64,000 nucleotides of DNA from Jaltomata sinuosa (Eukaryota; Streptophyta; Magnoliopsida; Solanales; Solanaceae), in the NCBI GenBank assembly GCA_003996215.1, contig QJPP01000449.1:62001-126000 (forward strand), written 5' to 3'. Both the position numbers and the translations under genes were made by a program. This document shows positions 47,777 to 59,935 of the stretch, piece by piece (position 1 is the first letter of the stretch; every line of letters starts with the position of its first letter). A model generated the notes under the pieces. That model saw only the letters and a list, made by a program, of their open reading frames with translations, had not been told where the DNA came from and did no database searches.

Positions 47777-49963
47777 GTTTTGGGAGTAGTATTTAGCACT
47801 GAGCGATGAGGGTTCAAGATAACCCAAATCCAAAACTACGTTGCCACTGTAAGTTGCCTCCGTGGCTTATGACATGATCCTATTATGATATGGTTCTACC
47901 CTTGTCCGATTAGGACAACCTTTTTCAGTGTGGGAGTATGACACTGGACTCCATGTAGCTCATCATAGTTTATGTTGGTTAAGAGAAACTCCCGTATGAA
48001 TGTTTTCAAGATTTTAAGTTATATGATATTCTATTTTGTAGCTTGGCTTATTGTTTTATGACTTACATTCAAATTTTGATATTTACTTATGATTTCTTCT
48101 ATTTATATATGAACTCAGTTTTAAGCATACTTTCAAGTATACTTTATCATGATTTATGCATATCTCGCATACTCAGTACATTCTATAGTAATGACCGCAT
48201 ACCACTTTGTTTTGCATCCTATTATGATGTAGATCTTGTAGCCCACTCCCAGATTCGTGGCTAGTAGGTCAGCAGCACATCCAGCCAGCTTGGTGAGTCC
48301 TCTTCCTTCGAGGACTTGGAGTTTAGCTTCATTCTAGATTTTAGTTATTTCATTCAGTTTTTAGTATTTAGAGTTAGTTGGGGGCTTGTCCTAGCAGCTC
48401 ATCAGTAGTAGAGGCTTTCATACATAGAGTTAAATACTCAGCTTAATTCAGATTGTCATTTTTAGACTTATATTTATATAACAGATTAAGTTGTTCATTA
48501 CTTCAATCAAGCTTCCGTTCTTATGTTTTGTTCAGTTTTAAGTCATGTTAATGCCAGAGGGTTATCTTGAGATCACTTGTGACCTTGGATCCTTCGTTAC
48601 GTCCAGGGGGTAGGCTCGAGGAGTGACAATTGGTCTTTTGACATAGTTGTGATTGATATTATTGTCTTGACAATTGCTTGTATGAATAAGTTGTTACATT
48701 GTTTAAGCCTATCTTTAAATGACTCGTAAGGATGATGTGCAATTATTATATTTATGGTGTACTTGCTGATATTATCTTGAGAGATAGCTGAAATGAGAAC
48801 ATACAAAGATATATTGATGAGGATTGAGAATATACATACTATTGTGATGATGAATGGCTCGAGTCCAATATGAGCTTATAGACGGGAGATTATGTTATGA
48901 AGTGGGTACCAAGTCGGTATGGTACATTGAACCTAGGTCGTCTCTTTTATGTCATATCTAGTGGGAAAAATTAAGACTCTTTAGCATGTATGTACAGATG
49001 AGTGATTGTTGTGAGTTCATGTATGGTACAAAGTGAGACTAATAAGATACAACAGCTACACAACTATGAGATTAGTATGGATATTATTTCATGTTTTATG
49101 ATGTGACTACATCATATTTGTAGAGTTTGAATGACTTATTATATCTGTTTGGGTAAATTATATTTCCTTTATTGATTGAAATTGATATGTATGAATTTTG
49201 GATGATTTACCTTGTTGTTGTGACTACTTGATTATCTGAGTTCTTGGTTATGTATTATGGTATTTCTTATTGCTGAGTTAATTTAGGCCATGGGCAAGGG
49301 ATCCGTGAAAGATGATAAGTGTCTTGAGTATAATATTCTGGGATAGTTAAACTATTGAGTAACGGTAATAGGTGTGTGTGTAACCATGATGGTACTAGGT
49401 ATGGTAAATATGTTATGATCTTTGATACAATTAGGAGTGAAACAGAACACCTACAAATATTGTTAGGGGCTGAATAAATATAAGGAAGATAATTCCAATC
49501 CTCTTTGACTTGTTGGGGAATTATAGTAAATTTGAAAAAATGGTATGAAGTGATCGTATGAAGTCATTGCATGAGATTATCTGTTGATTACATTGATTTA
49601 TATATATATGTATTGCGTGAACTAATCTTAGTCAATCGATGATGCTTACCAGTACGTGTAGTGTATTGATACTATTCTTGCTACACTCTTTTGGAGTATA
49701 GGCGTGTATATGTTATTTGAAGTTTCTTGATTAAAGCGGTAAGTACTCATCATCAGCTTTTGTATATCTCATCTTCAGGTGAAAGCTATGTCTTTAATTT
49801 CCTTGTTATTACTCTGTATTAGAAATTTATATACATGTCTAGACTAGGTCCTTGGAAAAGGTTGTATTATTTTATCAATAAAGATTGTATGGTTTTAAAG
49901 ATATTAAATATGAGTTTGAGTTTTTAATTGAATTTAATTATTATAGTGAATGTTCACAAGTTG

Positions 49964-50305
49964 AAGGTAGCGGAGATGAGGATGTTGCATTGGATGTGTG
50001 AGTTTACTAGGAGGGATGGGATTAGGAATAAGGATATTCGAGACAAGGTGGGAGTGTCTTCAGTAGAAGACAAGATGCGAGAAGTGAGGTTGAGGTGGTT
50101 CGGGCACGTGAACAGGAGATGCAGAGAGGCCCCGGTGAGGAGCTCTGAGAGATTGGTTATGGATGGTTTCAAGAGAGGTAGAGGTAGACCGATGAAATAT
50201 TAGCGAGAGGTGATTAGATAAGATTTGGTGCAGTTATGGCTTACCGAGGATATGACCTTAGATAGGAAGGTATGGAGGGCTCGGATTAGGGTAGATGGTT
50301 AGTAG
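49964..50305 (+). pseudogene. LINE (RTE) reverse transcriptase ORF, C-terminal end
   Basis: The frame encodes AEMRMLHWMCEFTRRDGIRN, DKMREVRLRWFGHVNRRC, GFKRGRGRPMKY, a TAG where Trp is usual, then LWLTEDMTLDRKVWRARIRV and DG. The RLRWFGHV and KRGRGRPxKxW motifs are characteristic of the C-terminus of plant RTE ORFs. Only the last roughly 110 codons are present because of 5' truncation. Confidence 0.85.
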
Positions 50306-51884
50306 GTAGGTCTGCTTCATACTAGTAGGTAGGGTTGTAGTGTCTTGTGCACTAGTTAGTAGTTGTAGGTCTGCTCTTGTAGTTTCTTATTCTTCAATTT
50401 TGCTGCTTTCTTAGGATTTCATGTGGTTTGGGTATAGTACTTGTAACGACCAGGTTTGTTATTACGGGTAAGCCATTCGTGCCAAGTTTTGGGTTAGAAA
50501 ACTTCCGGGTTTGGGAGTTAAAAATTTTGGGCTAGGCTAATTTCAACCGATTTTGGAGAAAGGTAGGGTCTAGGGAAATCCGGGTAAGGATTGGGTTAGA
50601 TGTCTTGGTTCGAGCTAGTTTTCCTTGTAGCTAATATATAGAGGAGTCCGGGGGACTTTTCAGAATCGAATTCGGGTAAGTAGAGCTCTCAAAATTGAGG
50701 TTGATGTAAAGGGGTTGTTCCGTAATGTCAGGAAAATAAGTGTGTTGTAAAATGGACCAATTTTGGAGATATCTCGACATTCTGTCTGTGATGAGCACTA
50801 CCGCTCTGCCACGGCGACCTCCACTATAGCAGAATAATTACCGCTATAGCAGAAGTCAAGATGGTCAACCTCCACCATAGCGGTTGACTCCGCTATGATA
50901 GTACCGCTATAGCGTAGCAGGGACTTCTATAGCGAAGCGACGGGACCAGAAAACCCAAAAAATGGGTTTTTAATTTGATTCTCTTCTCTTCAGCCCCAAA
51001 ACAGACGAGAACTATTCCAGAATCCCCCCTAGGCTCCTCCAAGGCTTGAGAGCCATGGGGAGGAGGAATTACGGGAAAAAGGATGCGAAACCATGGATTC
51101 GGGCCTGCAGGACCGCCAGGAATTTCTCCACAAAGCCATAAATGCACGGTTGCAACTACGTGCCATCCAAGTAGGCTAGGTTTTCATTGAGTAAATAGAC
51201 GTGCTTACTTTCTGTACTTATTGTATAGTGAGAAATGAGAATCCATAATTAGGCTTCCGGGCACGGAGTCTGGTGAATTCGGTGTTGGTTATGTAGGTGC
51301 AGGGAATTCATTAGATTGAATTGTGGGTTATTGATAATTGTTTGGGGTTGTTTATGTTATCTTGGTATGATAAGATAATAGGTCTCAGGGACTGGAATGT
51401 CGGGAAGGTTCGGGGAATCGAGAATTGCAAGAATAACTAAATGGGTATGAAAATGGGAAACTCCTAGGTAAAGTTTCGGGAATATGAAGGGCATGATAAG
51501 TAGTGTTGGTTTTGCTAAGGGCTAAGGGGTGGTAATTCACATTGTTATTATTTAGGTAAGTTCCGAAATCAATGTGGTTGTTAAATTATGCTAAAAAGGG
51601 AAACTGTTCATTATTCGTAAATAAAGGGTGAGTGTATTTGGCCTCCAGACGGACGTCGAGGCTAAGTTATATACCTGGGAAAAAGGGTAGGTGATGGCTT
51701 ATGATTCCTGTGAATGTTGTATATTTTTGTACTTTTATCTAAGTGTTTGTATGAATTACATTGCTTAGAGGAATGATTTAGAATGTCTAAGGGTTCTGTT
51801 TTACAGTCTGTGGATTGAACGGTGCGTTGCTTATTGGTTTTACAAGTTGTTTGTTCATTATTTGACTGTGGATTAATTGACATT

Positions 51885-52075
51885 CGGTTTGATCGGATAG
51901 AACGCCTGGTACAAAATACAAATGATTGGCTCGGGTACCATGCCTGGTACAGGATATACTAACGGTTGGCTCGGGTACCACGTCTGGTATGGGTATAATA
52001 AATGATTGGCTCGGGTACCACACCTGGTATGGGATATTACTAACGGTTGGCTCAGGTACCACGCCTGGTATGAGT
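51885..52075 (+). repeat. GGTACC-bearing tandem repeat in LTR G
   Basis: Five units; the first is degenerate and the last four carry GGTACC. Confidence 0.85.
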
Positions 52076-52205
52076 TTATTTTACTGCATTATTGCATTGA
52101 TATTATTGTATTGTATTGATTGGTATTGGTTTCGTGAGTGGATCGGGCTGTATTATTGAGATGTGATTTTCATTTATGGTCCGTGAGAGGCTGGGTTAGT
52201 ATATT

Positions 52206-52490
52206 GTGAGTTGGTCTTGGTGTAGACCGGGTTGCTATATTATGTTATTAGTTTGGTCTTGGTGTAGGTCGGGTTGTTATAGTATATCGTGAGTTCGGTC
52301 TTGGTGTAGCCCAAGTTGCTATATTATGTTATTAGTTTGGTCTTGGTGTAGGCCGGGTTATTATAGTATATTGTGGGTTTGGTCTTGGTGTAGGCCGGGA
52401 TTGCTATATTATGTTATTAGTTGGTCTTGGTGTAGACCGGGTTATTACGTTAGTTATTAGTTGGTCTTGGTGTAAACCGGGTTTGTCATG
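52206..52490 (+). repeat. LTR minisatellite, seven units (solo LTR G)
   Basis: Same GGTCTTGGTGTAG core as in D. One further unit lies near 52620. Confidence 0.85.
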
Positions 52491-52964
52491 TTAATACTAG
52501 ATGTGTGAGAGGGATTCGGGTGGGTCTGGACTATTTAAAAGAGGCTATGTGCTCATAAATTAATGTCATTAAGTGTAATAATGGTGGTCATGAATCATCA
52601 TGGTTAATAAGCTAAGGGTGGGTCTTGGTGTAGACTGGGGTAGTCTGTTGAACACTTAGGTATGGATGGAGGATCCTTGGAGGGTCCGGGTTATGTGATC
52701 CAAGAAGGGATTTAGATGTAGCTCTATGGTGGTCATTGAAGGTGTCAATGGTTGTTAGGTGAATTGCATGTGGTTGGTAAATATAGAGGAAGATTGAGAG
52801 TCTTGATATGGTTATTGGTTAATATAACCAGGTGGTAAAGCTGTCCTAGAGGTCCTGGAAAGTCCGGACAATGGTAGGTAATACTTGGGTATAATTGGTT
52901 TGGTTGGGCAGTAGGCCGAATTTAGTCTGGGTATTTAGTCAAGGTAATGGACTGGGGTAAGGGC

Positions 52965-53150
52965 TAAAGGTGACTGGGGAAGTCTATGTGTCGAGGTGAC
53001 TTGGGAAGTCTAGGTGACAAGGTGACTTGGGAAGTCGATGTGTCAAGGTGACTTGGGAAGTCTAGGTGACAAGGTGACTTGGGAAGTCTATGTGTCAATG
53101 CGACCTTGAGAAGTCTAGTTATGAGTGAGACTTGGGAAGTCCTAGATGTC
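52965..53150 (+). repeat. AAGGTGACTTGGGAAGTCTA tandem repeat, expanded in LTR G
   Basis: About seven units of a 26-bp repeat with alternating joints (TGTGTC / GGTGAC). D has about three units at 23315-23390 and 29010-29080. J has reversed units near 59360-59470. Confidence 0.85.
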
Positions 53151-54024
53151 AGAGTCAAGGCTGAAGGTGAAGGAGGGAGTTATAATGTTTATTTTCATGT
53201 TTTCCCTATTTTTCTATATGATGGTACGTGTGGATTCGGGTCAACCGATGATGCCTACCAGTACGTGTGGTTGTACTGACTCTAATCTTACTATACCTTT
53301 TTGGTATAGTCTGGTTGCAGGGTTGGTGATGTTTCCTAGGTACATGACTATGGTGATCTTCAACAGCTTCTGTCCTTCGATTCCATGATGGAAGTTATGT
53401 CTCTTTTACATGTTTTGTATAAATCTTGTAGTAGCTCCTGTACATGCTTAGACTACGTCCTAGGAAGGGTGTTTTTAAAAGTTGTAAAGGTTTTCCGCAA
53501 ATTCTTTAAGTCATCTATTTTATGAATATTTTCTGTAAAAGAATTTTTCATGTATAAAAAATGGATTGATTAATGGTTCACTTTAATTTCTGCAAGCTAC
53601 CTGTTGGATGGGTGGTGAGGATTCATCTATCTAGGTGGTTAGAGTAGGCGCCCACACGGCCCGGTGGGTTGGGTCATGACAATACTATTTTGTTATAGTA
53701 TACTTCTGTGATTACCGGTTGTCCTTTTGCTGTGTATATCTCCTGTACTTTTATTTTGACCTCTTATGGTCCTTTTTAGTCTTGAGCCGGGGATCTACCA
53801 AAAATAGCCTTTTTACTTCATCTGAGGTAAAAGTACAGTCTACGTACATTCTACCCTCCCCAGACCCCACTTTGTGGGAATACACTGGGTATATTGTTGT
53901 TGTTGTAGTGAATATTTCTTCAAGAATTTCCGTTTAAAAATGAATGGGTGGTAAGGGGTTCTCCTATCGAGTTAGAATTAAGTAGGTTCCCACATGATCC
54001 CATAATTTGGATTGTGATATGAGG

Positions 54025-54326
54025 GCACTTGGATAAAAATATCTGAATAACATTAACTTCTCAAACTATGTCTCTTGTATATATTATATAGATAACAGAG
54101 TACAATATCGCAGATTGAGGTTGCATTGTTAGTAATGTCAATTCGGAGTGAATTAATGTGTTTTTAAAAGGTTGTCAAATTGAGGGGATAAACATGTTTG
54201 AAAGTGCAAGTCGGTACCAAATTACTAAAATCATTGTAGGAGCTAACTTTGTTGTGCTTAGATGTAGTTGTAGTAGAGAGTTTTGTGTTTCTTGCTTGAG
54301 GACAAGAACAGACGTTAAGTAGGGGG
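54025..54326 (+). other. 3' internal end of Gypsy-type element K
   Basis: The sequence CTTGCTTGAGGACAAG near 54292 followed by a purine-rich AAGTAGGGGG directly before an LTR start is typical of the 3' end of plant Gypsy elements of the Athila/Tat side. No coding domain is visible in the short stretch present. Confidence 0.5.
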
Positions 54327-55720
54327 TGTTAATGTGCCTTGAAATTAAAGCACATCCTATGTCTTTTGTGTGAAGTTACTCATTCTTATGCTTGTTATGT
54401 ATTTTAATGTTAGAATATTACTTTGTAGGTTTTAGATGTCAAAATGACAAAAAAGAGAAAAAAAATAGAAAACTACCAGAAAATAATGATCTACGATCCC
54501 AGATCAAATCACGGATCATATATCGGGTCATGAAAATATTTAGAGAGTATATTAACATGACCTTGCATAGATGATCAAGTCATGAGGCAAAGCACGATCA
54601 TAGGTTCTATCCACGGCCCGTACTGAAGAGAGGACCAAGCTATCAGAGGAATCTACGGATCATGAATTAATTCATGGGTCATAAGTCAATGAACGAAGCA
54701 ACAACCAGAACCTAGAAGGCAATCAACGGCCAATTTAAAGGCAATCAACAGACTACAAGTAAATGTGCGATTATGGATTGGGTCGCAGATCATGTCGGCA
54801 GAACAATTTGTTATTTTTATGATTTCAACTTTGTGGGTCATTATAAATAGTCTTATTAGGTTTCTTTATAATGATTGAACAAGTAAATTTAGTTTTGAGT
54901 TATGCACGTTAATTGAGAGTTATTGAAAAAATTTCAAGATTTTTCTGTCTAGTTTCTTGAATAAATAACATCATTATTCTTTCAAGCTTTAATACTTAAA
55001 AGTAAGTTTATGAATTTCTTTAGCTTATATTCTTGTTGTTTTCTTTCTAGTATGAGTATCTAAATCCTCTACCGAGGTTGTGAAGCCCAATGCAGTTAGA
55101 GTCATAAGATTTTACGGTGTTGCATGATGCTAGGGTAGTAAGATATTAAACTTCTTAACGTTCTTAATTATTGTTGGTGATTGCAAATATTAACTTGCGA
55201 CAAAATATCTTAGTTTTTCTTGAGAAAATGAATTAGGATTTGTAGAAGAAATTTTACATGAACTTGAAGCGCTAATCATTAGGAATAATAGAATATACTT
55301 GGCATAATCGATCGCGCTTATTTAAATAACTCATATAGTTAGGAGAACATCATATTAAGATAAATTGTTCAACACTTGAGAAAGATTGAGTGATGGTTTA
55401 AGGACTAAGCGCATATCTAGAACCCGAATATCTGTAATTACATGCAACTAATAAACAACGCAACCCATTATGGGAACACAACGTTAATGCTCTAATCAAT
55501 ATAGTTTACATTCAAAGTTATTTATTGCATTCTTTTAGTCTTTAAATATACAAAATCCTTTTAATCTTTACGTAATAGAAATCGACTTCAATCTGGTATT
55601 CGTCCTATTAGTTTGTGTTTTCTCCCTATTCACTGTGAGATTCGATTCCAATCTTATTTGAGTTACTATATTTGCATATGATCGTGTTACATTATCTGAA
55701 GGTGAATCTTGAGCGTATCA
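54327..55720 (+). repeat. 3' LTR of element K (about 1.4 kb)
   Basis: It starts TGTTAATGTGCC after the polypurine run and ends CTTGAGCGTATCA at 55720. No second copy is in the window, so borders rest on the TG...CA rule, the purine tract and the familiar GAGCGTATCA end. It carries repeated 'ggatcat/gatcat' words and no gene. Confidence 0.6.
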
Positions 55721-56469
55721 GTCACGCATGCTAATGCTTGGGTAAGTACATTCCTAAATCAAGATCAGGTCAAAATGGATGATGCTCCCTCAGAGATCCT
55801 TTTCAATAAAGTGCCTCATTTCAATACTCGGGTAAGCATATTCATTGATCATTTCTTTGCTTTTTATTTACCATCATCCTTTTAATATTCCTCTCCCGAG
55901 TCGATCTTGCTTGTAAGTTTAAAGTTCTACATATATCTCAATAATTTTTTTGATTTTCTTATGCATACTTAGATAGATAAAAAAACACAGGCTTCTACGA
56001 AGGAGCTTAATTTAATTGATTAGGAATTCTTATTTGATTCTACAATTTTCTTTCAATCACTCTCTTTTCTTCCTTTTTTTCTCTGTGCAGGCGCTCCCCC
56101 AATTAAAAACACAAAGATTAGTTCTTTTCTTTCCAGGTAAATTCATTTCTTCTCTTTTTTTTACCTATATTTTTTATTTCTATAATTATTTTTATTACTT
56201 ATGAAATTAAGTAATATTTTCATTAATCAAGAAGTTCTCTTCTTGGTTGGGTTAGCTTTAATTTTATTGCATTCCCTGATGATGAAATCTTATTTTATTG
56301 GTTTTTCATATGGTGGAATTTCTATAGCTACTGTTAGAGGTGACAAATGGGTGGGTTTAGTTGGATTTGTGCAAGCTGAAAATAATTTGAGTAAAAATGA
56401 ATAATTACTCAATTCGATCATATTCTATGTGAAAAAAATATGGACTTGGTGATTAATGGATGGATTGAA
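55721..56469 (+). other. Unassigned DNA with exon-like pieces
   Basis: A pyrimidine tract ending TCTCTGTGCAG (about 56090) is followed by a short exon-like block and GGTAAATTC, so a small exon with splice signals is possible. A 67-codon frame at 56201-56404 contains GISIATVRGDKWVGLVGFV. I do not recognise either. They may be a fragment of a host gene carried by a transposon, or chance. Confidence 0.3.
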
Positions 56470-58847
56470 TATGATTTTAAGTTGAATTTGTGAAGATATT
56501 AGATTGAATTTATGGTGAATTTATATTGAATTTGTAATGATTTTAGGTTGAATCCATTATTAGTCAAAAATTTGCAGTAATGCTTTTTTTTATTTATTAA
56601 AATAATTGTAGATATTTTATGTTCATTATCAATATAATGTATTAGTTAATTTGAAATTTGTAAATTTAGTTTAATTTAGATTCTTGGTATTGTGAATTGT
56701 TATTTTAGGTTCTTGATATTGTTACGTCAGACTCACAGACATCCAGTCCACTATTGACCCAACCTTATACACTTTCGCATAGTCACTAACACATGATACA
56801 CCAGCATTGATAGATGGTGAGCTACAACCGGGAGTAAAGGAAAATCTTAGTAGGATGGTGATCGGCCTTATTCATTGTGGAGTGAAATTTCAGCGAAGAC
56901 ACCACAAGACATGTTTAATCAATTTAAGGTATATAAAATTTACTTACTATTTGGTAAAAATTTTACATCAACTCTTCAGAATATATTTAATATTGGACAC
57001 TTGATTTGCAGATGTTGTGTACGTGGCTTTCAAAACATAACAAAAAACTTTTATGACATACAAGAAGAACGCTAGCTTTAGGATGTCAGACTGATTTTGG
57101 GAATGCCCGAAGCATTAAAAGAAATCTCCTTGGCTTCTACCTGATCTCTATGAGGGTCTTCAGGTATATTGGAGGATCTCCAAATTTTTGGCTAAGTTTG
57201 AACAAGCAAAAAAATCCAAGAGGTCCACAAAAGGTGACTCATTGCACACTGTGATACAATTCAAACTTCAAACTGTGATATGGGCCTAACTTGCACATCA
57301 TGTGCTGCTATTTTATCACTAGATCAAAGCTTCGGGGTCCTTGCCCTAATGTTTGAGTGCATATTGTTTACTTGCCAATAATTTTTGTTTCACTACAGGT
57401 TGTTGTGCGTAGCTTTATTTTCGAAAAAAAGAAAAATTCTATAACTAAGGTACCATCTTTAGCTCCACCTCTACATTAAATTTAATTCTCCAATCACTGA
57501 GGTGAGATCTTCTTTCCTGGATGCCTCAAGAGATTCAGCTGATGAGAATGGTGGAAAAAAATTCCGCACCAAGGAGTTATTTGAATATTTATGATGCAAC
57601 GTAATCGACTTAGGGTGATATTCCTCAATCTCTCAAGCAAATTTTTTTTAATGAGTTTAAGGTATACTTAAATTTATTATTTTAATTCAAATAGTATACT
57701 TATCGTGATTCATTCCTAACATTAGACATTTAACTTTTTTTTGCAGAAAAACTATGCAACGCTTCCTCATCATAATAAGCAGATTGTTACTAAATTCGAA
57801 GAAAGACGGGCGTAACTGATCAACTTATTTTCATCTGCTCACAGGAGAGGTACAAACCCATGAGGTGCCATATATGGGAGGAACTATAGAGACACTGAAC
57901 CATTCATGAGAACTTCAAGTAGAGGAGCGAACTAGGAAAGTAAGCTAGAGCATTTGAGATGGGCGACTCCTTGCACACTGGGGTGATGGTAGCATAGGAA
58001 CTATTAAGAGGAGACTTGTCCATGCTCGTCATGTTTGTTGTCTTATGGATGAGCCTTCTTCTAGTAGTTCAGATGAGGATGTGGTGGAAACACCACTTGA
58101 CTTATATTAGATACTTGTTTAAATTTACTCTTAGATATTTTATTCATTTTATTTTATTTGTCTTAGTATGACTAGGCATGAAGTTTAAGAAATTAAAGAA
58201 GAATTTTAAATCTTGTGTCTTAAACTAAATATATGAGTAATGTATCAAAATCTCATTTAATATTGATCTTAAACATGCCATGTGGGAACTTAAACCTTTT
58301 TGTTATCTAGCTGTAACTAAAAAACCACGTCCCTTGTTTAAAAATAATTCTTCTCTTGAACTTGTTCCTCCTTGAAACTAAAATTGAATAATGAGGCCTA
58401 AAAAACCTAAGTTGAGGATGAATGGTGAAAAAAGTGATAGTTAAGGCTTCAAGCCTAAGTATAGGGTGAAAAAATAGTTATGTTAGACCTTGACTCGATG
58501 ACAAAAGAAGAAAAAAATATATATAAAAAATCAAATCTAAAAAAAGAAAAAATATAAATAAAGAGAATCATACGAGATAAAAATAATTGCACCAGAGTCA
58601 ATGGAATTAGAGAAAAAAAAGAAAAAGAATAAAGGCTGAAAAGGTGAAAAGAAATGAAAATGAAAAAGTGTAGTATTTAAGGGAGACATACTAACTATTT
58701 CCCAAAATATGTATCCTGCTCGTTTCAGAGCCTATATTACAAGCTTAAAAAAGTCATTATGTGATCTCAACATAGTATTCTCTTGATAGTGACGATAAAA
58801 AATAAATGCAAGCATGTGATATCTGTATATATAACATATGAATTCTT
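56470..58847 (+). mobile_element. CACTA-like relic, copy 2 (body only)
   Basis: Collinear and near-identical with about 12718-15240: shared intron DNA, the transposase relic (DGELQPGVKENLSRMVIG; later KTPQDMFNQFK), the tail MGDSLHT-type block and the purine-rich end. The 5' end of copy 1 is absent. A 161-bp segment of copy 1 (13112-13272) is missing, with a GCCT at both edges. On the right it is cut by element J. It encodes no intact protein. Confidence 0.7.
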
Positions 58848-59935
58848 AGTTTGATATCTGTACGGACTGTGTAGGGACCTACTCTAATCCACCTAGATAG
58901 GAGAACTCTTACCACCCGAACCAACAGGCAATGCGGAAAAGAAAATAAACCATTAAATAAGTCTCTTAAATACATGAGAAATCCTTTTTACAAATAGTTT
59001 AGAAAAATAAACGACTTAAAAAATTTGTGGAAAACATTTACAATATGAAACAACCTCCCCAGAACCTAGTCTAAGCCGGTACAAGATCTTTTACAAGATG
59101 AGCTTATAACATAAAATGGACACAACTTCCACCATAGAAGGAAATAGGAGCTGCTGGAAGATCATCGCAATCCTGAACCTGTGAAACATCATCAACCCTG
59201 CAACCAGACTATACCAAAAAGGTATAGCAAGAGTAGAGTCAGTACAAACACACTTACTGGTAGGCATCATCGGTTGACCCGAGTCCATTCCTACCATCAT
59301 ATAAGAAAATAGAGAAAACATGAAATAAACATTATAGCTTCCTCCTTCACCTTTAACCTTGACCCTGACATCTAAGACTTCCCAAGTCACATTATCACCT
59401 AAACTTCCCAAGTCACCTTGTCACTTAGACTTCCCAAGTCACCTTGACACGTAGACTTCCCAAGTCACCTTTAACCTTTACCCCAGTCAACTACCTTGAC
59501 TAAATATTCAGACTTCCACTTATACCCATAGTATTACTAACCAGTGTTCGGCCCTTTTCGGACCTCTCGGACAACTTCCTATCCCGGTTATAACAACCAA
59601 CCACTACAACCCCAGACTTTTCGTCGTTCTCCCAATTGACCAATCACATGGAAATCACCTAGTAACCGTTGACACATGCAATGACAACAACATAGTTATA
59701 TCTAAATCCCTTTTGAATCCCGAAACCCGGACCCTCCAAGGATCCTCTAACCACACCTAAGTGTTCAATCGGGTAATCGGTCTACCCCAAGACCCATCCT
59801 TACCTCGTTAATCACAAATAAACCTTGGTCGTCATTAGTACACTTAATGACAATAAATTGTGAACTCATAACCTCTTTTAAATAGTCCGAACCCAACCGG
59901 TTTCCCCCTAACACATCTAGGTGTTAACATGACAA

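Larger units (their letters stand above)
18752..48628 (+). mobile_element. Solo LTR E, element 1 family, split by element A
   Basis: It starts TGTAACACCC at 18752 and ends GGAGTGACA at 48628, with perfect TSDs ATTGG (18747-18751 and 48629-48633). The two parts, 18752-20378 and 47782-48628, join to about 2.47 kb. They align with element 1's LTR: 'atgtgggtatt.aataagag' at 19674 and 'ttttgggagtagtatttag' across the break. It is nested in LTR F. Confidence 0.92.
50442..53681 (+). mobile_element. Solo LTR G (3240 bp), element D family
   Basis: It starts TGTAACGACC and ends GGTCATGACA. Flanks GTACT (50437-50441) and ATACT (53682-53686) differ at one base. It matches the LTRs of D in length and order. 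It is inserted in the LINE 3' UTR. Confidence 0.9.
49955..53905 (+). mobile_element. 5'-truncated RTE-type LINE, split by solo LTR G
   Basis: The first part (49955-50441) ends the ORF of a plant RTE-like LINE, and the second (53687-53905) is its 3' UTR with the block 'accctccccagacccc' and a terminal TTGTTGTTG run. Flanks TAGTGAATGTT (49944-49954) and TAGTGAATATT (53906-53916) form an 11-bp target duplication with one mismatch. The element is inserted in LTR F. Confidence 0.82.
15350..54019 (+). mobile_element. Solo LTR F, outermost host of the nest
   Basis: It starts TGTAATGACCC at 15350 and ends GATTGTGATA at 54019. It is flanked by perfect TSDs TGAGG (15345-15349 and 54020-54024). Pieces of the LTR are 15350-15838, 18134-18751, 48634-49954 and 53917-54019, about 2.5 kb in total; each piece matches the corresponding part of LTRs A, D and G. 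No primer site or internal region remains, so it is a solo LTR produced by LTR-LTR recombination. Insertions H, E and the LINE interrupt it. It contains a TATAGCGG-type cluster near 15500. Confidence 0.85.

Noticed and set aside
57535..57565. CTGATGAG followed by GAAA, as in hammerhead ribozymes
   Set aside because: No stem II between the core boxes and no flanking stems; copy 1 has CTAATGAG instead.
59091..59411. 106-codon minus-strand frame
   Set aside because: Lies in the LTR of J; matching frames in other LTR copies are disrupted at different places.
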